Assembly (NCBI GenBank): GCA_038501625.1
Contig: JAZAYU010000004.1
Location: 17,254,957-17,318,956, forward strand
Length of the DNA: 64,000 nucleotides
Source: Corbicula japonica
Lineage: Eukaryota > Mollusca > Bivalvia > Venerida > Cyrenidae
Direction of reading: 5' to 3'
Below the pieces are notes generated by a model. That model saw nothing but the letters and a program-made list of their open reading frames with translations, was not told the origin of the DNA and did not search any database. Each line of letters starts with the position of its first letter. The stretch's first letter is position 1. The position numbers and the translations under genes were made by a program. Shown here piece by piece: positions 33,189 to 45,484 of the stretch.

Positions 33189-33653
33189 ATTAACAAGCAG
33201 GGCACTGTATCTGACCAATTTCAAAAGCATGCATTCCGGCTAGTTGGTTCCAGTTACAATGGTCGGAAATTTCTTATGTATTTTGTTGACAGTGCGGCTT
33301 ACAAATCATTACCCCATAAAAATCGGACAAAAATCACAATTAAAAACGTTTAGACTTTAAGAAGGTTCGGAGCCTGTTGAATATTTTGAAATTACTTTTA
33401 TGCAGAAGAAAAATCACGCAGCAAGATGCTATTAGCTTCTTATGTTTTTTTTTTGTTTGTTTGTTTTTGCATGCAACATTGTTGAACTGATGGGTGAGTT
33501 GGAGTTATTTCACCAAGACTACTTGTTCTTGTGTGTTGATATGAGAACCTGTTGGGGCAAGTGTGAGGTTGGTGCACCCTAGAACCTGGTTTAAACTCCC
33601 AGGGGCAATTTGATTTGCCATTGACTGTTCCAAAGCGATAACCCCCCGGATTC

Positions 33654-33654
<1 letters not shown>
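33189..33654. other. intergenic, nothing recognised
   Basis: No supported gene or repeat. Confidence 0.35.

Positions 33655-33725
<71 letters not shown>
33655..33725. repeat. (TC)n microsatellite
   Basis: About 35 uninterrupted dinucleotides. Confidence 0.95.
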
Positions 33726-33728
<3 letters not shown>

Positions 33729-33796
33729 CACCATGCTCTCTCCCTCTCTCATCTTCTTGTTTTTCTGAATGTGACGATTCCTGATATGCATATTTC

Positions 33797-33799
<3 letters not shown>

Positions 33800-33852
<53 letters not shown>
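33800..33852. repeat. (CT)n microsatellite
   Basis: About 26 dinucleotides. A partly duplicated flank (TGAATGTGRCRATT) follows each of the two CT tracts, so the second arose by duplication of the first with its flank. Confidence 0.95.
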
Positions 33853-33854
<2 letters not shown>

Positions 33855-33934
33855 GAATGTGGCAATTTCGCCTTTTTGGAAGAAAAAATATTATAATCTT
33901 CACTAAGGAATCATAAACAATGTTAGTGGAAGTC

Positions 33935-34255
33935 TCTAAAAAGAGTTATTGAATACAAAGAAAAAGCTATATATGATATTTTATATCTTAGTTTTTCACA
34001 GGGAAATGATGTGCATAATTTAATTAAAGCTTTTTGTGGAGAAAGTGAATGGACTTTAAATTTGCTAGACTATATTTAGATATAGTTTCATTAAAAAAAG
34101 TTGTCACCCAGATAAGTTGAAACATGTTATTAAGGGTGACAAGCTCGGTCTAAAACTTAAAAATAAACCCTCCAACATTTCATCAGTGCGAAGTCAAATG
34201 GCATTGGCTGAATGTGTAATCAAAGAACTATATAGTGTTTGCATCACAGATGGAG
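33935..34255 (+). pseudogene. decayed coding sequence of unknown type
   Basis: Two adjoining open stretches in different frames: one containing KAIYDILYLSFSQGND and LIKAFCGESEWTLNLLDYI (to about 34077), the next containing KGDKLGLKLKNKPSN and SSVRSQMALAECVIKELYS (about 34120-34255). The composition is protein-like. Stops and a frame change between them suggest a dead copy. Family not recognised. Confidence 0.35.
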
Positions 34256-34412
34256 GCATGAATGGTAAATGGTGCAAGGAATAAAAGTATTTGGTATCTC
34301 TTTTCCGAAAGTAAAGTGTAGCTGCCCGTCAGTATATAGATGATACCGTATTATTGCAGCAATGAAAGTAATTGTTATAGATATTCCAAAAGATAAAAAA
34401 TCTGTTAATATA

Positions 34413-35572
34413 CTCGGCAAAAAAAGTTCTGCACACTTGGACATTTTATAAAATATATTTTTAATTTCACCATACACAACAAAATGATACATACCAAATA
34501 AATCAGCAATTCAAAGTAAACAATGTAAAAAAAGTCAGAAATAAAATCCGATCAGTACTTTATGAGCAATTCATTGTTAAAGCCACTGGGGTTACTACAC
34601 AAAAGTTGCAAAAATCGCTAGACTTATACTGAGTAAATTCACCACGATGAATCCGGCATTCTTTCAAGCGGCTTCGCACGGAATTTAACAGCCGACGAAA
34701 TTTCAATTGTGGAATGAGGTTCCATTCGTGAACACAAGAACCGGGTAGATCAACTAGCTTGGCCAAATTCACGTGTTCTGTCTTGTTTAGAAAGACGTCT
34801 AGGTGGCCGGTGTGGTCCGACATTTGCTATGACGGTCAAATTAACGAAAACCTTCCTTGACCAGGAGAAATAAATTAATTTGAAAAACAAATCAGATGTG
34901 TTTTTCTAAAATAAGATTAGGAGTTCATTGCATTTGATGGTTACTTTAATTCACTTTATAAACTGGATTCTTTGATTCATTAATGCAGATTTTATTTATC
35001 GAGAATCCTGGACGTGTCTGAGGTGCTGATGTTCAAGCTCTGTTACAAATTAACGCTGTTAAAAATATGACTCACTGAGTTGAACCCCCCTCGCTGAAAT
35101 CCTGGATCCGCCCCTGCAGAATGGAAACTGTTTGAATCATCACTAAACTGTTTTGACATACCTTTAGGTCAATGAGTGAGATACTTGTCAATGTGATACT
35201 TTAAATAATAAAAACGTAAGTTTGAGCGTAATTCTGGAAATGGCTTGGTATCAAATTTTGATTACCAGCTGTTACTAGCATCACAGTGCATGCTCATAAT
35301 TGCTTAAAACAGACACTGGTGAAATGCTGAGTGATTTCATAGATTTCACACCTCTACCTTGATATGGCAAATTTTGCAACTTTTTACTGTTGACCCCTAT
35401 CATACTCAAAATTACATTTCTCGCTTATTTACCAACCAATTTTAATTTCGTTTTCGTTTTTAACTCCGTGAACGATTGATCTTGATAAAAGTGTAAGAAT
35501 TTATACCTGTTATTTGCTATATTATAAAATTTACGCAAAAGAACACTTGTGTGCAGAACTTTTTTTGTTGGG
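34413..35572 (-). mobile_element. 1.16 kb Tc1/mariner-type element, inactive
   Basis: Inverted ends CTCGGCAAAAAAAGTTCTGC (34413) and, read inverted, CCCAACAAAAAAAGTTCTGC (35572) continue with ACAC. TA flanks both sides (34411-34412, 35573-35574). Inside, on the minus strand (about 34823-34620), a frame contains CVHEWNLIPQLKFRRLLNSV and RSRLKECRIHRGEFTQY, the shape of a Tc1-type transposase C-terminus (EEW..IPQ…LV.SMRRR…GGHTRY in the family). Only this tail remains; the catalytic part is gone. Confidence 0.8.
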
Positions 35573-35624
35573 TATATAATGCAACTAGGAAGAAACTGTA
35601 GGCCAAATATGTTTGAAGTGCAGA

Positions 35625-36003
35625 ATCAACTACATATTTCGATTTCAATTAAAATTTAAATTTTGACACAGCGAGTGACCTCCTTAAACATCTGTTGCGC
35701 CGCAACACTTCACAAGAAGCCAATCATGTTTTTTGTCATGTGACGACTTTTAGAACTGCCACTCCAATCAAAGGACGCCGTGTTTTACTTTCGAATTAGG
35801 TTTTGCTGTCATTTTTGTCGCTGTGGTTTCATTCACCTTGCGGATGTTGAAACAATAACAAAAGATGTGTCTTGATGCGTGACTTCCTATGAACAGCGTT
35901 CTGTCAATTATACTTTCCCGTTACTTCTCAACGATAATATTTGTCGCCGCGCAACTCGTTACATGTTTTGGTTGCAAGCCGAAATCAGAAATCGAAATTT
36001 GTA
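35625..36003 (+). mobile_element. ~380 bp MITE-like repeat, copy 1
   Basis: Ends CTACATATTTCGATTTC and, inverted, CTACAAATTTCGATTTC. The body matches, in reverse orientation, 55783-56168 throughout (for example GTGGCAGTTCTAA, AGAACGTTGTTCAT against ACAGCGTTCTGTC). The 65-codon frame at 35889 is not conserved as protein between the copies. Confidence 0.75.
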
Positions 36004-36039
36004 GTAAAACGGTAGAAAATGGGGGGCTTGATATGTTCG

Positions 36040-36190
36040 AGTTATTGTTGATATGTATGAGTTTCGAGTTATTGCGTTTCGAGTGACCGCATGGTTTATT
36101 CAGTTAAATATATTTCGAAAATTGACTTGACCGAATGCCGACTTCTTAATCTGTCCTTTCGAGTTATCGCATTTCGAGCGGTTTTGTCCG
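36040..36190. repeat. cluster of TTTCGAGTTATYGC phrases
   Basis: TTCGAGTTATTGTTGA, TTTCGAGTTATTGCGTTTCG, TTTCGAGTTATCGCATTTCG and GAGCGGTTTTG in 150 bp. Similar in style to the other phrase arrays of the window; no inverted partner found. Confidence 0.5.
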
Positions 36191-36473
36191 ATTTATAACT
36201 GTAATATCATTTTTAATGTTCGGCTATTTTAATTTAGATTAGAAACGGGCGAAATGAAAGATCGGATATATATACAATAGTAGTTCTGATGTTTGTTCAA
36301 TCTCTATATATATTCAATAGTAATTCTGTTGTTTGATCAATTTCAAAAAGACAATTAACAAAAGTTGGAGCCAGAGAGTTTGCTTCTTGGAAGGGTCAGT
36401 GAAAAAACATTTTGCCACGGAATGTTTACACCAGGTTCTCGGGTGCACTGACCTAAGAGGTATTGATTAAAAA

Positions 36474-36611
36474 AACAACTACACGTTGCCATGGTGATTT
36501 AATGCAAAGCTACCAATGTTACTGGCAGCAGGAATCTAGACTAGTCTAGATTCCTGCTGTCAGTAACATTGGTAGCTTTGTATTAAATCACCAAGGCAGC
36601 TTGTAGTTGTT
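36474..36611. mobile_element. near-perfect 138 bp palindrome
   Basis: AACAACTACACGTTGCCATG on the left faces the inverse of AAGGCAGCTTGTAGTTGTT on the right. The centre is TCTAGACTAGTCTAGA. A partial third copy of the centre follows at about 36617-36640. Confidence 0.85.
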
Positions 36612-37240
36612 TGGGGTCTAGACTAGTCTTGATTCCTGCCAACAAGCACAAAACATAATCATAAGAAGCTAGCAACATTGTCACACAAAATTGGTAGGTT
36701 TCCGATGACGATACTGAGAGCATCTGGAGTTAAATCATAACGGTGATAGGAAGAAAAGCGAGAATGTCTTTGGTTGTTACTCAGGACGGATCTTAAAAGG
36801 CGAGAGCTACCATAGAGCAATCAGAGACATATTATTGGAGATCCGACTTGGACTGTGGTGCAGTTATCCTCTACATCAAATATCTCCGTCAGTACTCTTT
36901 GATAACGCATTGATTTTTAAAGGGTCGGAGTAGTAATAGTTGTTAGGATTATCAGCGGGTCGTATAGCTGGAGCTCAAATTAGAGTAACAGACATTGGTT
37001 CAACAAGTACATGCAATATAGCTGTTATAGCGTAACTGCTGGATGTAGCCTCATATGCTTATTTCACTTTATGTTGATGATAACTCTGTCGGCTTATGTT
37101 GAGCTGAAAATGCTAGGATCGTATTAAAAAGAAAAAATTGTTGAAGAGTTGATGATCGTTATTTAATGGTCATATCAGTGTCACTCGTGCGTAGGCATTA
37201 TGTTGGTAGCAGTTTACTTGTATTCTGTTGCTCTTGATTT
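36612..37240. other. intergenic, nothing recognised
   Basis: No coding or repeat signal apart from the stray palindrome centre. Confidence 0.35.
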
Positions 37241-37267
37241 CTATTTTAGTTTAGTATAAAATGATAG

Positions 37268-37357
37268 TGCCTCTAGCTGGGAGCAAATCCGCACCGTCAC
37301 GGCGACATCGCCTAGCCCTGCAATTCCGGCGACAAAACCAACTGAGCTAGCCGGGAC
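37268..37357 (-). repeat. tRNA-derived SINE fragment or tRNA pseudogene
   Basis: Read on the minus strand it begins GTCCCGGCTAGCTCAGTTGG, a perfect tRNA-type A-box (TAGCTCAGTTGG). About 50 bp on, GTGCGGATTTGCTCCCAGC resembles a mutated B-box (GGTTCGAnTCC). The part between does not fold as a tRNA that I can draw. Confidence 0.5.
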
Positions 37358-39395
37358 AACCCCCAAAAAGGTTGATCGGATAGCCCTGATAAACGTAACC
37401 ATCACTGCATGACATCGGCAACGGGTTATTTTACTGATAACAGTACTGACATTATGTACGGGGAGACTTTTTACGGCCACCACACTGAACGAATAGCGCT
37501 ACTTGGTAATTCTTAGGAATTTTGGCAGATGTTGTCATCCGTCTTTTTTGCAGTTACTATTTAAAATTTTACCTTAATTTTAGTAAAAATCAGAAAGTGC
37601 ATAAAAAATATTATCATAAAAAACAATCAAAATAAAAATCATAACATATTTTTGGACGAAATTATATTTAAGAAGAATTTGAAATAATGAGGGGTGCGAA
37701 AATTACCTTGTCACTCCACGTGGTTGCTGCAGAAGCAGTGCACAAAGCATGTTAAGATTATGCGTAATTGACATTTTTGACTGCACACATAATTAAATAC
37801 ACAACATTAAAGAAAAAAACATAAATTCAGAATAAAATATATTTGACAAAAAAGTAAATAGCCATGGTTTATCGTTGTCACCACAAGTTCTGTCATTTCC
37901 GCAACGACAGTTTAATTTTAATGATAAATGAAAATTCCAAGAGATTCATACGCGGGAAAATGACGTCATTGAAGAGTTTCCTGGCGCGAAATCTTTGGAA
38001 GCGCGGAGCGTCCACTTAAAGGAGTATATGACAATAAGTTCTAACGGACAGAATTTTTTTAAACTTCGCACAATTAAAGAGAATTCCTTCACAAACAAAA
38101 TGATATAAAGAAAAATATAGCTTTCCACGCTTGTTTTTGAGTAATCGCTCATTATTAGACCCCTCTATACGGCCATTTTGAAGGGATTTTGAGAAAACGC
38201 ACATATATCTTTTAAATGATTGTTACATCTGGAATTCCTAATCAACACCTTATATCTATGCATTTTTTGTTTGAAATTATTTGTATGTATGGTTTTGGAT
38301 GGAATTATGTGAGATTGTTTTGTATATTTGAAGAAAAAACGTTGAAAATGACCAAAATATCCAACAAAAAAGGGAGACAATTCAGTCCCTGACTGTAAAA
38401 AAATCTATATATCTTTTTTTGTAACGGACAGATTTTTTTTAAACTCCATAAAATGACACAGTATATATTTCTAAACAAAACAAAAACAAAAAAAACAGGG
38501 GCATCCAGGCTTAATTTTTTACTATATTCCTTCAAAGTTGGTCATATAAGTAAAAATATCTCTAATTTTAATTCAATTCTACAAATATCCATCATAACAT
38601 GTATAAAAAGTTTTATAACATGCTCATCAAAACTAATTTCATATTTTGAAAGAAATAACTATTTCTTTATCAAGAATTACATTACAGTTACCACATTTCT
38701 TTCATAAAATTCCCACAAATGCAGACCTGAGTGTAGCCAAAGTTTCCATACATATCGAAAAACACCTAACACTGATAATGAATGAAAATCATATTACAAT
38801 CCCTAAATCTTATGATCCATTGAGTAATTATACAATTTCTGAACAACAGATTTAAGAGATGTTACTCTAGGTTTGCCTGTGTCAAGTTTCGAAGACTCAC
38901 CAAACAGCTGAGACAATCCATCTAACCCACCACGAGAGACAGCAAGTTTTATATGACCCAAATTCAAACCGGATGCTGCAATTTTCTTTGCCATTTGACA
39001 TGAAAGTATGTTCTGTTTGGTTAAAAATTCAAGAGTATCAATATTAACATCAGTTATTCTCACATGAAAGTAACATTATCTACTTCGGACGTCAAATTAT
39101 CCGACTTGAATCATTGTCATGGCAAATTATCGAACCAAATAATTTACGTTTCTTCACAGCTTGGTGATTTCCATCACTAACGAACCTGCCCTTCTTGTTT
39201 TTCTCGCGTGAGGCCATTCTCACGGACGACTACTTTGTGAGAAATAATTTGAAATATTTAATCGATTGATTTTACGCAACAGTCGAAGTACTAACGTTAC
39301 TCAACTAACACCGGTCACTGAGAAAAATACATTTCGTGAAACTAGCGCTTGCGCAGAAATATGCGAGTGAACTATTGTAATATACTCCTTTAAGG
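37358..39395. other. intergenic, nothing recognised except one phrase
   Basis: AT-rich. GTCATTTCCGCAACGACAG (about 37894-37912) belongs to the CATTWCC phrase group described at 39828-40430. TAACGGACAGAWTTTTTTTAAACTY occurs twice (about 38042 and 38421), a local duplicate. Confidence 0.4.
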
Positions 39396-39544
39396 AATGA
39401 TTCTTATTTTGGTGCGGTTCATGCAGATTGGACGTGCACGCGAGAGCTGGCAAATCCATAAAGCGCGCTAGCGCTTTATGGTAAATTTGCCAGCTCTCGC
39501 GTGCACGTCCAATCTGCATGAACCGCACCAAAATAAGAATCATT
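39396..39544. mobile_element. 149 bp palindrome with ~70 bp arms
   Basis: AATGATTCTTATTTTGGTGC and its exact complement bound the element. The inner arms read CACGCGAGAGCTGGCAAAT and ATTTGCCAGCTCTCGCGTG. The loop region AAGCGCGCTAGCGCTTTATG is itself self-complementary. Almost no arm mismatches, so very young or under gene conversion. Confidence 0.9.
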
Positions 39545-39827
39545 AGCTCTACTTATATTTACATTTTATTCATTTTTTTCTTTAAATAAACTTACGTCGA
39601 ACGCTTTCAAAAATTAGTATTAAGTGAAAAGGGTGAGTAATACGTGGGAGTTTTCAATAGTAACAGCCATGACGTTACTGACGTCATTACGGGTCATGCG
39701 GCTCATGCAAAATGAACCGAATTTTTTTAAACGAAGAAATCAATAGGAATGTAAATATTGCCAAATGACGGACGAGAGATAACTTGAAGGTAAGTGGTAA
39801 ATTTTGAAGCGTATACTTTTGGGGCGT

Positions 39828-40430
39828 CATTACCGAATGGTCATGATATTAGCTGTTAACATTGCTGTTGAGACTTTTTTATGGAGTTATATTTTGTGTA
39901 TTGTTTCTCGCGTAAATAGTAATTCTTTATACATTATAAACACGATCATAATTCAAATGCTTTATGCAAATATTTATATAAATGTCATTTCCGAAACGGT
40001 CATTACCGAAACAAATAAAACGTTTCGGTAATGACAGGAACGTTTTCAATTCACGCAAATTTTGCACTAAAAGCATAAAATAAAAAGAAAATTTGTTTTT
40101 ACTAGTGAAAGATATAAATATATTTCACTCATGTACTCCTGAATTATGTATTTTCACTCGTAGCTTCGCCACTCGTGAAAATACGACTTCCGGAGCTCAC
40201 TTGGTGAAATATATTTCTATCTTACACTGGTAAAAACAAATATCCTCTATTTTGTTGCATTTGCAGTTGTAGTTAAATATGTTGCTGTTAAAATGTTAAA
40301 ATTATAGAATCAAAAATGAAATGTTAATATACTTGTATTAGGAACAAACTGTACTTAAGGAATACGGTTGTCATTTCCACAACGTTTTGTCATTACCACA
40401 ACGGCTTGTCATTTCCATAACGACAAATAT
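39828..40430. repeat. scattered GTCATTWCCRMAACG phrases
   Basis: CATTACCGAATGGTCATG (39829), GTCATTTCCGAAACGG and TCATTACCGAAACA (about 39986-40015), the inverse CGTTTCGGTAATGACAGG (40021), then GTCATTTCCACAACG, GTCATTACCACAACGG and GTCATTTCCATAACGAC in tandem (40370-40426). Two outliers lie at 37894 and 42150. Probably subterminal repeats of an element. Confidence 0.6.
40096..40258. mobile_element. palindromic MITE with TGAAATATATTTC arms
   Basis: GTTTTTACTAGTGAAAGATA with AAATATATTTCACTC on the left, and GGTGAAATATATTTC with TATCTTACACTGGTAAAAAC on the right, around the inner inverted pair ATTTTCACTCGTAGC/CACTCGTGAAAAT. Confidence 0.7.
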
Positions 40431-40835
40431 TTCCGAATAAAACTTTATAATGCATGCATATTTTTGCAATATTTTAATTGGGATATTTTAAGGTTATCAC
40501 ATAAATACAAAATATGTTCAACTTGACTTAACCAGTTTTTCCTTGGGTGCGATGAACAAATACATTTTTGTTACCAATTGAATAGTTTAAATAGTATAAG
40601 TGCTTTTGATGAAAACTCACTTGTAATAATAACTTTTAAATCATTTTTTTCCAGTATATTTTGACAGTAAGCACATAACACATGTACCGGAGTATAAATT
40701 TATTAAATATCTTTAAGACTGATGATTATATAAAAACAGTTATTGATGTTAAGGAAATGACATCTATGGAACAAAAGGTGACAGCGCCTATCCCTGAAAT
40801 TAAGCTAACGAGTTCAACATTTTGACGATTATAAG

Positions 40836-41003
40836 GAATAAAAGTATCATGCATGAGTGTGAGGTGAAGATGGAAAAATCTGTCACCGAGAGTTAACTGT
40901 TTTGCGGGAACGAGGCTCTGCCGAGTTCCCGCCAAAACAGTTCACCCGAGGTGACAGATTTGTCTATCTTTACCGAATGTCTCATGCAAGATACTTTTTC
41001 TTG
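40836..41003. mobile_element. palindromic MITE with GTGACAGATTT arms
   Basis: AAAAGTATCATGCATGAG with AAAATCTGTCACCGAGAG on the left, CCGAGGTGACAGATTTGTC and CTCATGCAAGATACTTTTT on the right. The centre carries CTGTTTTGCGGGAAC and GTTCCCGCCAAAACAG. Confidence 0.8.
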
Positions 41004-41189
41004 CATACCTTTTATTATTAAACATTTCTGTGTAAGTATACAAACAAACTTATTTTCCTTATTCTGAAATATTGACGTAAACGAAAACCTTTTTTATAAA
41101 TGACGTCACCAACTTGAATATATTACGTCAGATACTTGAAGACGTGACGTCACTCACGTGACTCATTCTACAGATGGAAAAATCCCCCA

Positions 41190-42456
<1,267 letters not shown>

Positions 42457-42457
42457 T

Positions 42458-42476
42458 GGGGGGGGGGGGGGGGGGG
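42458..42476. repeat. poly-G tract
   Basis: About 19 G directly after the LINE 3' end. Confidence 0.9.
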
Positions 42477-42479
42477 TAG

Positions 42480-42945
42480 AATCGAAATTTCCTACACGGG
42501 CGAAAACACCGGATGACCTGATCTGGTATGCAAGAACTAGTTATTACCAACAAATTGATGACATGAGAGTAGGTTGATGATCATTCATAGTTTGTTAGAA
42601 TATCACAGTCAGTTGAAGAGAATTTTACTATATTCTGGTAACATTATAGATCTTTTGTTAACCTTAATTTATTTAATCTGATTTGTTCCTTTATAATTAA
42701 CATTTTGGTCAATCATTTATGTCCAATTAAATAGTCAAATAAGACTAAAAGAAAATTATATCACTTTACAATAGTTATCAATCATACAATTATTCATTTT
42801 TACTGTAGGTCTAAAATACGCAATGGAAGAACCCATTTCATTTAAAAACTCCATTTCGTTAAAAACAACCGAAAAGCAGTCTTTCCTGTGAAGCGCGTCG
42901 ACCTCATTCAAGCGCGTGGACAACATTTTGGAAACAGAATTAAAA
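42480..42945 (+). promoter_or_regulatory. 5' flank and probable promoter/5' UTR of the SRSF2-like gene
   Basis: AT-rich until about 42885, then CpG-containing GAAGCGCGTCGACC and CAAGCGCGTGGAC just before the coding start. No TATA box placed. An in-frame ATG at 42916 would add ten residues that the family lacks. Confidence 0.4.
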
Positions 42946-45051
42946 ATGAGTTATGGACGACCCCCTCCCGATACTGAGAGCATGATCTCTCTCAAAGTTG
43001 ACAACCTTACATACAGAACAACACCGGAAGACTTACGACGGGCATTCCAAAAATATGGTAACGTTTTCTTTTTCAGCAAGAGTGGGTGGGGTACTGCACA
43101 TTACGCGTTACGAATGGGAGAATGCCAACTTGGCAACTGGGATTATCCATATCGAGCTCTATTAGAATCTTAAGCTATGTAGCACAATTGTGCTCTGTAT
43201 TAATTAGTAGAGCCATGTTTGAAATGAAGTTTCAGGGTCTTTTCCAGAGAATTTCACGGGCAACAAAAACAGTTTATAGAACTTGAAAGTGAAATGTATT
43301 TTATAAATACCTCTAGTGAAGTTGAACAATTTGAACTAGTACTAATATTTCTGAAAGGATGTGCAGCAACCTTTAAACCAACTTAAGCCCAGTAAAGTGA
43401 CAGGATTTTGGGATTTCACATCAGGTGTACCGTCTAGGAAAGGGCTGTTTTATGGACTGTCTGTAAATTTACAGAATGTCAGTTTATTTATGGATAAATG
43501 TGTCTGTAAATTTATGGACAAGGGTTGATACAAAAGTTAAAACATTTTAGAAATTCACAAATCTAAAGCATTTTTGTTTATTCTAACTGCAAAGAGCATG
43601 GCATAGGACTTAAACAAAAATAATGGAAGTTTGTTTTCATTGCTATTTCTTCTCCAACATGGCTATCAATGATCTAGCAACATTCCACCCAATCATCTGA
43701 ACATAATAGATCTAATGATCTCTTTAAAAAAAGTTATTTTTTATCACAGTGTAGTGCAGAACCAAGATTTAAATTTCTGACACTTTTTGAAACTACCCTT
43801 GTCCATAAATTTACGGATATATTTATCTATAAATAAACTGACAGTCTGTAAATTTAAAATCAGCCGTTTCCTAGACATGCAAATATATGTTCTGACCAGT
43901 ATTTACTAATACATTGCATGCCAAAAAAACAATCAATTTACTGGACTTCTGTTGGTTTATTGTGGCTTTCAGTAATATTAGTACTAGGTCAAATTTTTTT
44001 GGAGGTATTTTTCGCTGAAACATTGTCCTTTGGTTTTTTTCACGCAAAAAAGGCCCATTGCTGGTGCTTAAACATACTCAATTATTGAAATATAAATTTT
44101 AATGGTTCTTGCATTTTTAGAAAATAATGGAAAACCCTTGTTTTACTATAAAACCATTGTTTTTTTTACTATAAAACCATTGTTTTACTATAGGTGAGGT
44201 TGGTGATGTTTACATTCCAAGAGACCGATTCTCTAGAGAAAGTAGAGGTTTTGCATTTGTGAGATATTTTGACAAACGTGACGCAGAGGATGCGCTGGAT
44301 GCAATGGATGGTACAGTAATGGATGGCAGAGAGCTGCGAGTACAGATGGCCAGATACGGCAGACCATCTGAGCCATACAGACGTGGACCACCAAGACGAT
44401 ATGGGGGTGGTGGTGGTGGCAGATACAGGGGGAGGTAAGGAATAAAGCATGAAATTGAACACTCTGCCTACCAAATCAGAATGAATAAAAAACCAATAAG
44501 TTCCTTATAAGGCATTTTAAAGTCGAACAGTGGTTTCATCGACTGAATAAGAGCATAACGTGCTGGGCTGTTTTGTTTTGTTTTTTTCTTGTTTTGTTTT
44601 TTTGTAAATTATAAATGTTGTAAAATTAGTCAGGGAAGCCTTGATTTTACCATTTATTCCTTGGATTTGGCTTTAATTCCATTCTGAATCCAGTTCATGC
44701 TAAATGTGTGAAGTTTGTTCAGGATTAGCTCTTTGTTTTATTGAACAGAAATAATCTAATGAATCAAACACTTAACATAGTACATCCTGGTAAGACTGCA
44801 CACAAAATATAATAAAAAATTTTTGTTGGTATTTGTTTTATAGGTCAGATTCTAGGTCACGATCCAGGTCTAGGTCCAGACGTAGAAGTCGTCGACGTTC
44901 CCGAAGCAGAAGCAAGTCTTATGACAGCCGGTCAAGAAGCCGTAGCAGAAGTCGCTCCAGAAGCAGGTCAAGGTCAAATAAATCTTCGAGGTCAGAGAGA
45001 TCACAATCAAGATCACCTCCAAAAGAGACACAAGAGACTAATGCAGACTGA
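42946..45051 (+). CDS. SRSF2: SRSF2-like serine/arginine-rich splicing factor, complete, 3 exons
   Basis: Nuclear SR protein that binds exonic enhancers and promotes splice-site choice. Exons 42946-43057, 44194-44434 and 44844-45051 join in phases 1 and 2 (donors GTAACG and GTAAGG, acceptors TATAG and TATAG) to 186 residues. The N-terminus [20 protein letters not shown] is nearly that of vertebrate SRSF2, which fixes the start. The RRM spans about residues 14-92 with RNP2 LKVDNL and RNP1 RGFAFVRY, then [13 protein letters not shown], a Gly-rich hinge ([11 protein letters not shown]) and an RS domain (about 118-172) of SR/RS dipeptides, ending KETQETNAD. Human SRSF2, from memory, has 221 residues, so the RS tail is shorter here. 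Intron 1 lies inside the RRM and holds a MITE. Confidence 0.97.
43430..43879. mobile_element. ~450 bp MITE with CTAGGAAACGGCTG-type ends, copy 2, in SRSF2-like intron 1
   Basis: The start CCGTCTAGGAAAGGGCTG and the inverse end ATGTCTAGGAAACGGCTG frame the same inner sequence as copy 1 (GTCTGTAAATTTACAGAATG, AATTTATGGACAAGGGTTGA). It is inverted internally relative to the copy at 28531-29035 over the middle, and no exact target duplication is seen. Confidence 0.8.
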
Positions 45052-45172
45052 ACGTGATGTGTTGGAAGTCTGTGTCACCAGTGTGGAAACTGATACAATA
45101 TTCCTGTCCAGTTTTAATCAAAGGTTATTATCATGTTGGTCATTAAAGCTTCTTAAAAATAGAAACATTTTT

Positions 45173-45178
45173 AATAAA
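45173..45178 (+). terminator. proximal poly(A) signal of the SRSF2-like gene
   Basis: AATAAA 122 bases after the stop codon. Confidence 0.6.
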
Positions 45179-45407
45179 GCATAATGTGCTTCAAGTATGA
45201 CCAAGTTAAAAACAAAGCTTCAGCCATGAAAATGCTGTGATCAGTTTCAGTACTGGCTTAATCAAGTTTGTTTTTAAAAAGTTAAAATGTGTATGTTTGT
45301 CATGATTCTTCATTTCTGTTTCTTGCATTTATCGTACATTGTAAATTTTCCAGTCTTCATCTAAATTTGTTCATTTACTTTTAAACTTGAATTGTTCTCT
45401 TTTTTTT

Positions 45408-45419
45408 AATAAAATAAAA
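45408..45419 (+). terminator. distal poly(A) signals of the SRSF2-like gene
   Basis: Two overlapping AATAAA hexamers after a T-rich stretch. Would give a ~360 nt 3' UTR. Confidence 0.5.
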
Positions 45420-45484
45420 TGTTGACAAGGTGTATATAAATATATTAACCAATTGTATTCTTTCTAATCTGCCAGGAGCAGTTA

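Noticed and set aside
43086..43286. Plus-strand frame over the SRSF2-like exon 1 end
   Set aside because: Begins in intron 1; out of frame with the RRM.
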